Positions 1 through 9,128 of a stretch of DNA of 64,000 bases are shown piece after piece. Source of the DNA: Bradyrhizobium sp. C9. Its GTDB lineage: Bacteria; Pseudomonadota; Alphaproteobacteria; Rhizobiales; Xanthobacteraceae. The DNA lies in the NCBI RefSeq assembly GCF_002532045.1, contig NZ_NWTG01000001.1, forward strand, positions 62,001 through 126,000, written 5' to 3'. Under the pieces are notes generated by a model. It did not search any database. It was not told where the DNA came from and was given only the letters and a program-made list of their open reading frames with translations. Position numbers and translations under genes: made by a program. Each line of letters starts with the position of its first letter. The stretch's first letter is position 1.

Positions 1-93
1 CAGACTGCGACGGTGTCGGAGCGCCAGGGGCGCTTGATTGATGCCGATGAAGCCGCTTCGATGGAGAAAAAGAAGCGGGAAGGCTACTTTTGA
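1..93 (+). CDS. cysD: sulfate adenylyltransferase subunit 2, C-terminal end (partial)
   Basis: The window opens inside a reading frame of 30 codons that ends in TGA at 91-93. Its tail ([20 protein letters not shown] followed by REGYF) is the usual C-terminus of CysD/NodP, the small subunit of ATP sulfurylase, which makes adenosine 5'-phosphosulfate from ATP and sulfate. The stop codon overlaps the start of the next gene (TGATG), so the two are translationally coupled. The rest of the gene lies outside the window. The identification rests on the short tail plus the neighbour. Confidence 0.8.
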   Translation, partial: QTATVSERQGRLIDADEAASMEKKKREGYF

Positions 94-1976
94 TGCTTGT
101 CAAGGCGATAACGGAGTCTGTCCAGGCCAAGCCAAAGGATCAGCTGCGATTCATCACGTGCGGTTCGGTGGATGACGGGAAGTCGACACTGATCGGCCGG
201 CTGCTGCACGACAGCAAGATGATCTACCATGATCAGATGACGGCGCTGGAACGGGACAGCGCCAAGCACGGCACGACCGGCCGTGAGATCGATTTCGCGC
301 TGCTCGTCGACGGGCTTGAAGCCGAGCGAGAGCAAGGCATCACGATCGATGTGGCCTATCGATTCTTTGCGACGGAACGGCGCTCGTTTATGGTGGCAGA
401 TACGCCCGGCCACGAGCAGTATACTCGCAACATGGCAACGGGCGCCTCGAACGCCCAGCTCGCTATCATCCTCATCGATGCCCGCAAGGGCGTGCTGGTT
501 CAAACCAAGCGCCACTCGTTCATCTGTTCGCTCCTTGGTATCCGCCATCTCGTCCTGGCAGTGAACAAGATCGACCTCGTCCACTACAGCAAAGAGAGCT
601 TTGATCGGATCGTCGCCGACTATGTGGCCTTTGCCAGCGATCTTGGCTTCGAATCGATCGTTCCGATTCCGATCTCTGCCAGGCACGGCGACAATGTCGT
701 CGACCGCTCCGGCAACACTCACTGGTACGATGGTCCCTGCCTGCTCGGCCAGTTGGAGAGTATTGATATCCGGTGCGACAGCTCCGGGCAGGCCTTCCGC
801 TTTCCGGTACAGTGGGTGAACCGGCCGGACCTGGATTTCCGCGGCTACGCCGGGTCCGTGGCTTCGGGAAGCATCTCGGTGGGCGACGACATCGTCGTCG
901 CAGCGTCTGGACGGACCACGCGCGTCACGCGGATTGTGACGCAGGACGGCGATCTGTCCTGCGCCGAGGCCGGCGATGCAATCACGATCACCATTGAAGA
1001 CGAAATCGATATCGGCCGTGGCGATCTCCTGGCACGTCCGACCGAGCGGCCGGAGCTCGCCGACCAATTCGCCGCTCATCTGATCTGGATGGATGAGGAC
1101 CAGCTCGTTGTCGGGCGCAATTACATTCTGCGCATTGGATCGCAGACCATAGCCGGTAGCATTACCGCGATCAATCATCGGATCGACGTCAATACACGGG
1201 AGCACCTGTCAGCCGGGACGCTTGGCCTTAACGAGATCGGCTTTTGCAATATATCAACCAACCGGCCTGCGGCGTTCGATCCTTACGAGGCCAATCGCAA
1301 GACCGGATCATTTATCGTCATCGACCGGTATACAAACCGTACGGTCGCGGCCGGGATGATCGCATGTCCACTGCGGCGGGCGACCAACGTCGCTTGGCAA
1401 CCCGTTGCAGTGGGACGGAAGGAGCGGGCCGACCTCAAGAACCAGAAGCCCTGCATCATTTGGTTCACCGGCCTGTCCGGCGCAGGAAAATCGACGATTG
1501 CCAACATCGTCGATCAAAAGCTGTTCGCAATGTCCCGGCATGCCATGCTGCTGGATGGGGACAACCTGCGGCACGGATTAAATGCGGACCTCGGCTTCTC
1601 CGAGGTCGACCGCATGGAAAACATTCGGCGCGCCGGGGAGGCTGCCAAGCTGATGACGGACAGTGGCCTGATCGTAATTTGTTCGTTCATCTCGCCCCAC
1701 AGGGCCGAACGAGACATGGTGCGCAGTCTGGTCAGCAAGGAGGAGTTTGTCGAAGTCTTTGTCGATACGCCGATCGAAGAATGCGCGCGTCGCGATCCCA
1801 AAGGTCTTTATTCAAAGGCGAAGTCCGGTAAGATCAAGAACTTCACCGGCATCGATGCGTCCTATGAAGCGCCGATAAGACCCGAAATTCATCTCAGGAC
1901 CATGGAGCAGACACCTGAGCAAATGGCCCAGGCCGTGATCGATGTTTTGATGACTCGCGCAATTCTTGGCGGTTAG
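93..1976 (+). CDS. cysNC: bifunctional sulfate adenylyltransferase subunit 1 / APS kinase (CysNC, NodQ-like)
   Basis: A 627-residue fusion. Residues about 15-440 are CysN, the GTPase subunit of ATP sulfurylase: P-loop GSVDDGKST near residue 25, DTPGHEQ near 103, and NKID in the G4 position. Residues about 450-627 are CysC, the APS kinase, with a second P-loop GLSGAGKST. Together with CysD it makes PAPS, the sulfate donor for cysteine synthesis or for sulfated Nod factors. ATG at 93 is preferred over the TTG just before it because it overlaps the cysD stop. NodPQ proteins have this same fusion layout. No sulfotransferase (nodH type) is visible in the window, so the use of the PAPS cannot be decided here. 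Confidence 0.9.
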   Translation: MLVKAITESVQAKPKDQLRFITCGSVDDGKSTLIGRLLHDSKMIYHDQMTALERDSAKHGTTGREIDFALLVDGLEAEREQGITIDVAYRFFATERRSFMVADTPGHEQYTRNMATGASNAQLAIILIDARKGVLVQTKRHSFICSLLGIRHLVLAVNKIDLVHYSKESFDRIVADYVAFASDLGFESIVPIPISARHGDNVVDRSGNTHWYDGPCLLGQLESIDIRCDSSGQAFRFPVQWVNRPDLDFRGYAGSVASGSISVGDDIVVAASGRTTRVTRIVTQDGDLSCAEAGDAITITIEDEIDIGRGDLLARPTERPELADQFAAHLIWMDEDQLVVGRNYILRIGSQTIAGSITAINHRIDVNTREHLSAGTLGLNEIGFCNISTNRPAAFDPYEANRKTGSFIVIDRYTNRTVAAGMIACPLRRATNVAWQPVAVGRKERADLKNQKPCIIWFTGLSGAGKSTIANIVDQKLFAMSRHAMLLDGDNLRHGLNADLGFSEVDRMENIRRAGEAAKLMTDSGLIVICSFISPHRAERDMVRSLVSKEEFVEVFVDTPIEECARRDPKGLYSKAKSGKIKNFTGIDASYEAPIRPEIHLRTMEQTPEQMAQAVIDVLMTRAILGG

Positions 1977-2103
1977 TGTTCGTCAAACCACCCTCGCATC
2001 GCACCATCGATAGCAGGAGATGCCCTCACTAGCCTGCTGGCCCGGCCACAGCGACTCGGGTTAAGCACAGGCATCAATCGGACTCATGCTCCAAAGGAAC
2101 AAA

Positions 2104-2301
2104 ATGGTCGCGTCCACACGTCGATTGCCGGTTTCTGGTTATGTGCTCGAAATCGACGGTCAATTGAAAACCGAATTCGCGACCAGGGATGGGGCCTTCG
2201 CAGGAGCCCAGGAGCTCAAGAAGCGCCGTCCCATGCTCCAGGTCAAAATCTATGATGCCAGGACAAAGGCCAGAGAGGAAGTCCGAGTTCCAGTGGCTTG
2301 A
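2104..2301 (+). CDS. small conserved hypothetical protein (65 aa)
   Basis: A 65-residue basic protein of a type I recognise as recurrent in Bradyrhizobium, with the segment KTEFATRDGAFAGAQELKKR and MLQVKIYDA near the end. ATG at 2104 is chosen over ATG 2086 because AAGGAAC lies at the right distance before it. It has no signal peptide or membrane segment. Function is unknown. It follows cysNC by about 130 bases on the same strand, so co-transcription is possible but not shown. Confidence 0.6.
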   Translation: MVASTRRLPVSGYVLEIDGQLKTEFATRDGAFAGAQELKKRRPMLQVKIYDARTKAREEVRVPVA

Positions 2302-3716
2302 GTTTTCCCTTGACGCCGCTTCCCGCGCGTCCGACTTGCGCCACGCCAAGGCTCTCGTAGCCGAGCTGCCGCCGTCGCGGCCATCCAGCTTCGATCTCTC
2401 GCGCACGATGAAGAAGGGTAACTCGTTCCTCCGGGTCTAGCCGCATCCGGCGCAATTGTTTGCCAGTACATTGACTTGGGAAGCAGGAGCAGCCTGTCCC
2501 GACGCTCGGGCGCTAGGCCTACCCTCCGGCGCGCTGTCTTCAGTTTGGGCCGTGTCCCTCACGTGCGCGCGAGAGCTTCAAAGGGCCGTCTGCGGGGCTG
2601 GCTGTGAACATGTCTGCACGAGGCGGGCCGGCAGGGGACAATGCGAAAGCCGCGAGAGAGGCTCGCGACGCCGGTCGCCCCCCACATCCAATTTATGCCG
2701 GACCGCTCACCTCCTCAATGAGCCCGCAGCTTGCTGGCGTCAGTTCTCGTGGGGAAAAACTCGACCCAAGGCCGCTAACGGCCCGAGCGAGGGGGTTAGA
2801 CGCTAAGGGCGAGGCTATCGCTGGCTCGATTTCCGGCATTTTCGACGCTCTGTTTTGAGCTTGAGCGACACCGGCCTCGAGCCGGACGCCGGATCGAGAG
2901 TGCGCTCGACATTTGGCAGATCTAGCAGAGGAGCCAACCGAGCAGAACGGCTCGAAGGACTATCCGTCGAGCTCAAACGCCTCATGACTGCGGGCAGGCT
3001 CATCGGTCCGCAAGCCGTTGAGCTGCTCCGCGATCGAGTTGAGCATTCGAGCTCCACGACGGCGCACCCCCGGCGGCGGCACTCTGGATCAGCCGTCAAC
3101 CACGACCCGCACACCGCCGTGATGATCGACTGCGGGACGATCCTGACGTCGAACTATGAAAACTCCGAGCTCGCTTGCCACAAATCACATCGTTCAGCCG
3201 CTCGAGTTGGCTTATCGCTTCCTTTGGAGGTGCACGTCAGAAAAAATTCACACGAGAAGAGTTCGGGAGAGGGTTGAAACGCACCTAACGTCAAGTTGTA
3301 CGATCTGAAAATAGACGGCAAAGGTCGTCAACGTCCCGAATTCTCCAACGAGTGACAGTATGCGAATGTCTCAAGTCTCAGGCTCACGCAGGATCAGGCT
3401 CATCAGCAACGGAACGCATCATGTCCGTCACGCGCGGATCGATATCCGCGCGCGATGGACCCGACGTGCACGTTCGTCCGAGCCCCAACGTTCGCCTGAA
3501 TGCACGGGTTTGGTGTAAACCGATCGACGCCTAGCTAGCAATGCGACGGCGCTCAAATCCTTGCATGTATGATGTGGTGGGCCGCTGGCGAAGCTTGCCC
3601 GCGCCTATGGTGTTTCTCCCAGCAGCAGATGAACCGAGAAAGCCTGCGCCCAAGGGGGTGAGGTCGCATCTTCGCGCTTCAGATCCATCGACGAATACGG
3701 TTTAAGGGGAATTGGT
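2302..3716. other. 1.4-kb gene-free stretch upstream of the rtx operon
   Basis: No reading frame here has a convincing start, ribosome site or family signature. Short open frames occur on both strands, but their predicted products are of low complexity and rich in Arg and Ser, as expected for out-of-frame GC-rich DNA. The promoter of the rtx operon should lie in the last few hundred bases. I found no convincing nod box, no -24/-12 site with correct spacing and no good tts box. Confidence 0.5.
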
Positions 3717-6194
3717 GTGACTAGACAACGCTCTCTGCTGACGCCTGGTCCATTGTCGCTGTCGCTGGCGGTCAGGAGCCAGATGCTGCTCGACCTCGCA
3801 TCGCGCGATGGTGAGTTCAAGGAAGTGACCGCCCGCATGAGGCGGCTGATGCTCAATCTGCTGGGAGGTGCCAAGGACTATTCGGTGGTCCCCATTCAGG
3901 GGGGCGGGTCCTTTGCAATGGAAGCCGCGCTCTCTTCATTCGTGTCTAGGGCCGACAAGCCGCTCGTTTGCATAAACGGCATCTATGGCGAACGCATTTT
4001 CAAGATTCTGCGGTTGTGGGGCGTCGAAGCGCTGAAGCTTGTCAAGCGAGCTACCGAGCCCCTGGATCCCCAGGAAGTTGCCGAGCAGCTGAGCCGAAAT
4101 CCCGGCGTTACTCACCTATGTCTTGTGCATTGCGAGACGACGACCGGAATCGTCAATCCGCTTGACGCGATCATAGAGGAGGCGAGGCGGCGTGGTGTCA
4201 AGACGATCGTCGACGGCATGAGCTCTTTTGGCGCGATTGACATCGACCTAAGCCGTAGCGGACCAGACGTCCTGGTGACATCGAGCAATAAGTGTATCGA
4301 AGGGCCGCCAGGAGTAGCTTTTGTCATCGCGTCTCGCGAACTGCTGGAAAAAGCGGTCCAAGAACCAAGGTCATTTGTGCTCGACGTGAGAGACCAATGG
4401 CTCTCGCTCGAGCGTACCGGAGAGTGGCGGTCGACCCCACCCACCCACATCGTTCAGGCAACAACGAAGGCCTTAGAGATTCTGGAGGGGGAGGGCATCG
4501 ATGCCAGGCGCCGCAGGTATGAGAAGGTCAGAGACGATCTCATCCAAGAACTTGAAGGGGTAGTGTCTCCGCTACTGTCCGCCGACTTGCAGTCTCCGGT
4601 CTGCGTCGCGTTCAGCACGCCGTCCGGAATCGCGGATCAGGCAGGATTCGATGGGTTATATCGGCACCTGGCAGCCCACAACCTTTACGTCTACTCAAAG
4701 CTGCACCTTGCCACGCGGAGTTTTCGGGTCGGTTGCATTGGCGAGATCCAGCCCAGTTGGATCGAGCAGTTGGGGTGCGCCTTTCGTACATATTTTCGGT
4801 CCGGTCCGGCTTCATCCATGGGGACGCCGTCAACCCGCCAAGCCTGCGAGCGTGGCGTCGAGATGTCATCGTCCTTCGCAAAGGCCCCGCAGCTCCCGTT
4901 CTCTGCCGAAACTGCCGTTCTGCACGCCGGCTACCGACGCGATCCGGTGACGAAAGCTGTCGCAGTGCCGATCTATCAGAACACGGCTTACGAACTTGAT
5001 GGCGATCTGAATCACATTGCGGACGTCTATAACGTCAAGGCTGATGGATTCACCTATACGAGGATCATCAACCCGACAACCCGCGCGCTGGAAAGAAGGT
5101 ATGCCGCGGTCGACATGGGGAGTGACTCGCTCGCCGTCGCATCAGGTCAAGCGGCAACCTTCCTTGCCATCGTCAACCTGTCAAGCGGCGAGGTGGGGGA
5201 CAATATCGTCGCCTCACCGTATCTCTATGGCAATACCTGGAACCTGCTCCACAACACGCTGAAGCGTCTTGGTATCAGCGTCAGGACGGCAGACCCGCGA
5301 AGGCCCGAGACCTTCGAGCGTGCCATCGATGATCGCACGATCTGCCTGTTCGGAGAGGTGATTTCAAATCCATGCCTGATTCCGCTTCCGGTCAAACAGC
5401 TGGCTGAGATCGGCCGAAAGCATGGCGTTCCGTTGGTGGTGGATAATACGACGACCCCGCTGGTATGTCGGCCGTCAGATCTCGGTGCTGCGATTACGAC
5501 TTACTCCGCTACGAAATACATATGCGGCCATGGCACGACGCTGGGCGGTCTGATCGTTGACAACGGCAAGTTCAGCTACCGGGGCGCCTCTCGCTTTCCC
5601 TTGTTCAACAGTCCTGACGAGGCGCATGGCGGCATCATTTGGCGCAACGCGCTGCAAGATGTCGATGATCTCGGAAAAAGCGAGGTTCTCCTGAAGGCTC
5701 GCATGACCTGGTTGCGCGACACTGGCGCGGCCATTGCCCCCTTTGCGAGCTTTCAGCTGATCCAAGGCCTTGAAACGCTGCCCCTTCGCATGAAACAGCA
5801 CTGCGCAAATGCCAGGATCGTGGCCGACGTTCTTAAGGAGCATCCAAAAGTGCGCCGCGTCTTCTATCCGGGGTTGTTCGAGGGGGCCGATCAGGAAACT
5901 GTCGACCAGACACTCAATCCCGCATACGGACACGGCGCGATGGTCATGTTCGAGGTTGAAGACGAGCAGGCCGGGCGGAAATTCATCCAGAATGTCGACC
6001 TGATGTATCACGTTTCGAATGTCGGGGATGCCCGTACGCTCGTGACGCATCCTGTTTCAACCACCCACACCACTGTTCCGCGGGAGAAGCGCGAAGCCGC
6101 CGGCATATTTGGCGGCTCGATCCGACTTTGCGTGGGCATCGAAGATGTCGACGACATCGTGCGCGATCTGGACAGGGCGCTTTCCGCAATCTGA
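3717..6194 (+). CDS. rtxA: rhizobitoxine biosynthesis fusion enzyme: aminotransferase + O-acetylhomoserine sulfhydrylase-like
   Basis: An 825-residue fusion of two PLP enzymes. Residues 1 to about 385 are a class V (serine-pyruvate type) aminotransferase, with the probable Schiff-base lysine in SSNKCIEGPPG. Residues about 395-825 are a Cys/Met-metabolism enzyme of the O-acetylhomoserine sulfhydrylase type, with its PLP lysine in YSATKYICGHGTTLGG. This two-part architecture is that of RtxA of Bradyrhizobium elkanii: the N-terminal half is linked to serinol formation and the C-terminal half to dihydrorhizobitoxine synthesis. The start is GTG at 3717, six bases after AAGGGGA. It heads a tight six-gene operon. 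No frameshift or missing catalytic lysine is seen. Confidence 0.93.
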   Translation: MTRQRSLLTPGPLSLSLAVRSQMLLDLASRDGEFKEVTARMRRLMLNLLGGAKDYSVVPIQGGGSFAMEAALSSFVSRADKPLVCINGIYGERIFKILRLWGVEALKLVKRATEPLDPQEVAEQLSRNPGVTHLCLVHCETTTGIVNPLDAIIEEARRRGVKTIVDGMSSFGAIDIDLSRSGPDVLVTSSNKCIEGPPGVAFVIASRELLEKAVQEPRSFVLDVRDQWLSLERTGEWRSTPPTHIVQATTKALEILEGEGIDARRRRYEKVRDDLIQELEGVVSPLLSADLQSPVCVAFSTPSGIADQAGFDGLYRHLAAHNLYVYSKLHLATRSFRVGCIGEIQPSWIEQLGCAFRTYFRSGPASSMGTPSTRQACERGVEMSSSFAKAPQLPFSAETAVLHAGYRRDPVTKAVAVPIYQNTAYELDGDLNHIADVYNVKADGFTYTRIINPTTRALERRYAAVDMGSDSLAVASGQAATFLAIVNLSSGEVGDNIVASPYLYGNTWNLLHNTLKRLGISVRTADPRRPETFERAIDDRTICLFGEVISNPCLIPLPVKQLAEIGRKHGVPLVVDNTTTPLVCRPSDLGAAITTYSATKYICGHGTTLGGLIVDNGKFSYRGASRFPLFNSPDEAHGGIIWRNALQDVDDLGKSEVLLKARMTWLRDTGAAIAPFASFQLIQGLETLPLRMKQHCANARIVADVLKEHPKVRRVFYPGLFEGADQETVDQTLNPAYGHGAMVMFEVEDEQAGRKFIQNVDLMYHVSNVGDARTLVTHPVSTTHTTVPREKREAAGIFGGSIRLCVGIEDVDDIVRDLDRALSAI

Positions 6195-6225
6195 CAACTT
6201 GTAAGGCGATCAGGAGGAGGTTCTC

Positions 6226-7281
6226 ATGAATCAGGCAGATGCTTGGAAACTGAGGTCGTCTCGTTATGAGGCTGTTCAGTTCAGCCGGGAGATCAATAAG
6301 CAATTGTCCGAGCTGAGGCCGGACAATGTGATGGGAGCGATCTACATCGCCAAGGATTACGCTGTAATTGCCGCTTGCACGCTCGCGACGGTCTGCGTCT
6401 CCTGGTGGCTGTACCCGCTCGCCGTTCTTCTGATCGGCGCCTACCAGCGCGGCCTGACCACGATCGCTCATGATGCGGCTCACCGTACGCTCGCGAAGAA
6501 CACGACCTGGAACTACGTCCTCGGCATTCTGTTCGCGGCCTATCCCCTGTTCCAGCGCCACTGGGCCTACCGGATCTCGCACGTCTATCTGCATCATCCG
6601 TATCTCGGCGACCCGGAGAAGGATCCCGACCTGAAGTTCTTCATGGCCAATGGTGTTTACGACGTCCAGCCTCCTGAGCGGTACGCCTTCAATATCATCT
6701 GGAAGCCGATATTTGGTGGCGCGACACTGGCCTACCTGAAGTATCTCTGGACCAACCGGTTTTCGATCACAGATTCCGAGGACCAGAGCCGGTCAAGCAT
6801 ACTTGTCGACAAGTATGGCTTTTACCTCTTCTGGATCGGCATCCTGGCCGGATCATACGCTCTTGGGCTGCTCCACATCGTGATCCTGTTTTGGATCGTC
6901 CCCTATCTCACAGCGTTTCAGGTTCTTGGCTGGTTTGTCGAGCTCGCCGAGCACTCGCCGATGTGCGAGACCGAAACGAAGAACGTCTATCTAACCAGGA
7001 ATCGGAAAGGAAATTTCCTGGAGCGGGCTATTCTTGGACAAAACCTGGACGAGTATCACCTCGAGCATCACCTCTCGCCGGGTATCCCATTCTGGCTGTT
7101 GCACAAGGCCCAGAAGATCCGGATGCAGGATCCGGGTTACGCAAAGGTTGCCGCGAGCTGGGGAGGGCTCTTCGTCAAGGGGCCGCAAGGTCAACCCAGT
7201 GTCATAACTCAGTTGAAGGAGCGAAATCGACGCTTGTATGAGCAATCGCTTGATGCCCATGCGAAGGGGCACGTGGCGTGA
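6226..7281 (+). CDS. rtxC: dihydrorhizobitoxine desaturase
   Basis: A 351-residue membrane-bound fatty-acid-desaturase-family protein. The three diiron histidine boxes are present: HDAAH near residue 84, HVYLHH near 118 and EYHLEHH near 278, with hydrophobic membrane segments between them. In B. elkanii RtxC converts dihydrorhizobitoxine to rhizobitoxine by introducing the enol-ether double bond, and its place directly after rtxA supports this. A strong AGGAGGAGG precedes ATG 6226. The stop overlaps the next start (GTGA). Other desaturases would share the boxes; the context makes the assignment. Confidence 0.93.
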   Translation: MNQADAWKLRSSRYEAVQFSREINKQLSELRPDNVMGAIYIAKDYAVIAACTLATVCVSWWLYPLAVLLIGAYQRGLTTIAHDAAHRTLAKNTTWNYVLGILFAAYPLFQRHWAYRISHVYLHHPYLGDPEKDPDLKFFMANGVYDVQPPERYAFNIIWKPIFGGATLAYLKYLWTNRFSITDSEDQSRSSILVDKYGFYLFWIGILAGSYALGLLHIVILFWIVPYLTAFQVLGWFVELAEHSPMCETETKNVYLTRNRKGNFLERAILGQNLDEYHLEHHLSPGIPFWLLHKAQKIRMQDPGYAKVAASWGGLFVKGPQGQPSVITQLKERNRRLYEQSLDAHAKGHVA

Positions 7282-8096
7282 CATTGCAACGCTCAGACAA
7301 CGCCCGTGCCGTGGTCGGCGTCACCTCGAACCGTCTTTTGGTCGATGGTGTGCATCGCGACTGGCTGCGGCAAAAATACCTCAAGGCCCTGCTTCATCAT
7401 GCGGGCGTGGCATGCGTCATATTGCCGACGATCGACGCGGAAGATGCGAGGCTAGAGGTCGGCCTCGCGATCATGGGCGCGCTCGACGGTCTGGTTTTGA
7501 CAGGGGACGAATCGAATATTGACCCTGCCGTCTTGAAGGCGCCTGCATCACTTCCGCCGGCTGACCAACAGGACGTTGATGGGGGAATCCGTGACCGGCC
7601 GCGGGACAGGCTCTCTGCGGTAGCCATTGGGAGCGCCATCGCGCTCGGAATGCCGATCTTGGGCATCTGCCGCGGGCTTCAAGAGCTCAACGTCTATTTC
7701 GGCGGCACTCTCCATCCATCGCTTGCCGAGTGGAGACTGGGAAGTGGCCTGATGCATGCCGAGAAACCAGATCGCCCAAGAGACCGTCAGTACGATGCCG
7801 CGCACAGCGTGAGGATATCCCCTGAGGGTGCGCTCTTTCCGATCGTGCGCGCCATCGAAGCGCAAGTGAACTCCCTGCATAATCAAGGCATAGAGCTGCT
7901 TGCCACCGCACTGAGGCGCGAGGCATGGGCGCCTGACGGACTGGTCGAAGCGGCTTCGGTCGTCGGCGCGCCGACGTTGCAAATCGGTGTGCAATGGCAC
8001 CCCGAATGGCACGCCTCAACTGATCTCCTGAGCCAGCGACTGTTCACGGCTTTTGGAGAGGCGTGTGTTGCGTACTGCCAAACGAAGAAACATTAG
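7278..8096 (+). CDS. rtxD: class I glutamine amidotransferase-like hydrolase (rtx operon)
   Basis: A 272-residue protein of the peptidase C26 / gamma-glutamyl-GABA hydrolase (PuuD-like) family. The nucleophile cysteine is in GICRGLQELN near residue 130 and the catalytic histidine in VQWHPEW near residue 240. The GTG start overlaps the rtxC stop by four bases. In PuuD-type pathways such enzymes remove a gamma-glutamyl group. The same operon carries a glutamine-synthetase-like ligase (position 10411), so a glutamylation/deglutamylation cycle on the product or a precursor is a reasonable inference. The gene symbol follows the order of the published rtxACDEFG operon, not direct comparison. Confidence 0.8.
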   Translation: MTLQRSDNARAVVGVTSNRLLVDGVHRDWLRQKYLKALLHHAGVACVILPTIDAEDARLEVGLAIMGALDGLVLTGDESNIDPAVLKAPASLPPADQQDVDGGIRDRPRDRLSAVAIGSAIALGMPILGICRGLQELNVYFGGTLHPSLAEWRLGSGLMHAEKPDRPRDRQYDAAHSVRISPEGALFPIVRAIEAQVNSLHNQGIELLATALRREAWAPDGLVEAASVVGAPTLQIGVQWHPEWHASTDLLSQRLFTAFGEACVAYCQTKKH

Positions 8097-8105
8097 AGGC
8101 GGATT

Positions 8106-9128
8106 GTGACGTTTCAAACCAAGCGCGGTCCGCCCAGGTCGAAAGGTGAGTCTTCCGGAACTGATGGACAAGCGTGGTCCGGGGGGCGGGCCGCGCCGCC
8201 CCGCCCGCAGAGCACGGGTGGGCGATTGACAAGACGCTTCGCTCTGGGAGTTCTCTTTGTGGCGCTCTATGTCGTCCTGAGCGCGGCAGGCGAAGTTTAT
8301 GCGGCATCGTATTTTCAGCGGGCGGATGCGTTCGTCGCTCTCCTCGTGTCCTTTGCCGCGGTCTGTCTGACATTTAATCTGCTGGCAGGTCACGAGAGAG
8401 GAACGGCACGGGTTGCGAAGTCGGCGCTCCTGGTGTTTGTGTCGCTCAATGTCGTGACCGCGATCAGTTGGATCGGGTTGTTTATCGGCCTGAAATACAC
8501 CGAACCGGCGATCGTCGTCGCGTTCATGGTGGCGCTAGGACCCGCTGCGACGGTGTGGTTAAACGCGCTGATCAGGCGCCAGGGCGTCCCTCCAGCATCC
8601 GATATCGTCGTGAGCGTGACGATCGCGGCAGTTGGAAGTTACATGATATGGATCTCGGAAACCGGCAACGCCGGGGTGGAGTGGGGAGCTCGATCGTCCT
8701 TCGGCATCGTCTTGGCAATCGTGGCCGGCCTATCGCTCGCTCTTACAAATATACTCGTCAAGCTGCTATTCGACCGCGGATTTTCGGGTCGACAGGTGTT
8801 GGCGCATCGTTTTTACGGAACGATCCTTTTGCTGCTTGGACTGGTCGACCATTCCTCCATCGTGCTCGAGATCTCGCAGCATTGGCTTGCAATCGCGACG
8901 ATTGGGCTATCCACGATCATCGTTCCATTGCTCTTGTTCCAGGAGGGTATTCGCCGCGTCGAACCCTTCACGGTCAACATGGTCCTATCCACCGCTCCTG
9001 TCATCACGTTTCTGTTCCAATACTTCGATTCTCGTATCGTGCCTTCGCCGCATACGTTCGTTGGAAATGTTCTCATCACGGCTGTTGCCGTCGGCAACGT
9101 CTGTTTGCAGTACCGGAGGTCCGCATGA
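8106..9128 (+). CDS. rtxE: EamA/DMT-family transporter (rtx operon)
   Basis: A 340-residue integral membrane protein with about ten hydrophobic segments after a polar N-terminal stretch of about 45 residues, matching the double-EamA layout of drug/metabolite transporters. It starts at GTG 8106, and its stop overlaps the next start (ATGA at 9125). A shorter start nearer the first membrane helix cannot be excluded. In this operon its likely task is export of rhizobitoxine or an intermediate across the inner membrane. The symbol is by position in the operon. Confidence 0.75.
   Translation: MTFQTKRGPPRSKGESSGTDGQAWSGGRAAPPRPQSTGGRLTRRFALGVLFVALYVVLSAAGEVYAASYFQRADAFVALLVSFAAVCLTFNLLAGHERGTARVAKSALLVFVSLNVVTAISWIGLFIGLKYTEPAIVVAFMVALGPAATVWLNALIRRQGVPPASDIVVSVTIAAVGSYMIWISETGNAGVEWGARSSFGIVLAIVAGLSLALTNILVKLLFDRGFSGRQVLAHRFYGTILLLLGLVDHSSIVLEISQHWLAIATIGLSTIIVPLLLFQEGIRRVEPFTVNMVLSTAPVITFLFQYFDSRIVPSPHTFVGNVLITAVAVGNVCLQYRRSA

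Noticed and set aside
2741..2775. Possible tts box (GTCAGTTCTCG) upstream of the rtx operon
   Set aside because: One base is missing in the conserved spacing and the right half does not match.
3540..3716. A sigma-54 promoter (TGGCGAAGCTTGCC) before rtxA
   Set aside because: The GG and GC elements are eight bases apart instead of ten, so it cannot be a normal -24/-12 promoter.
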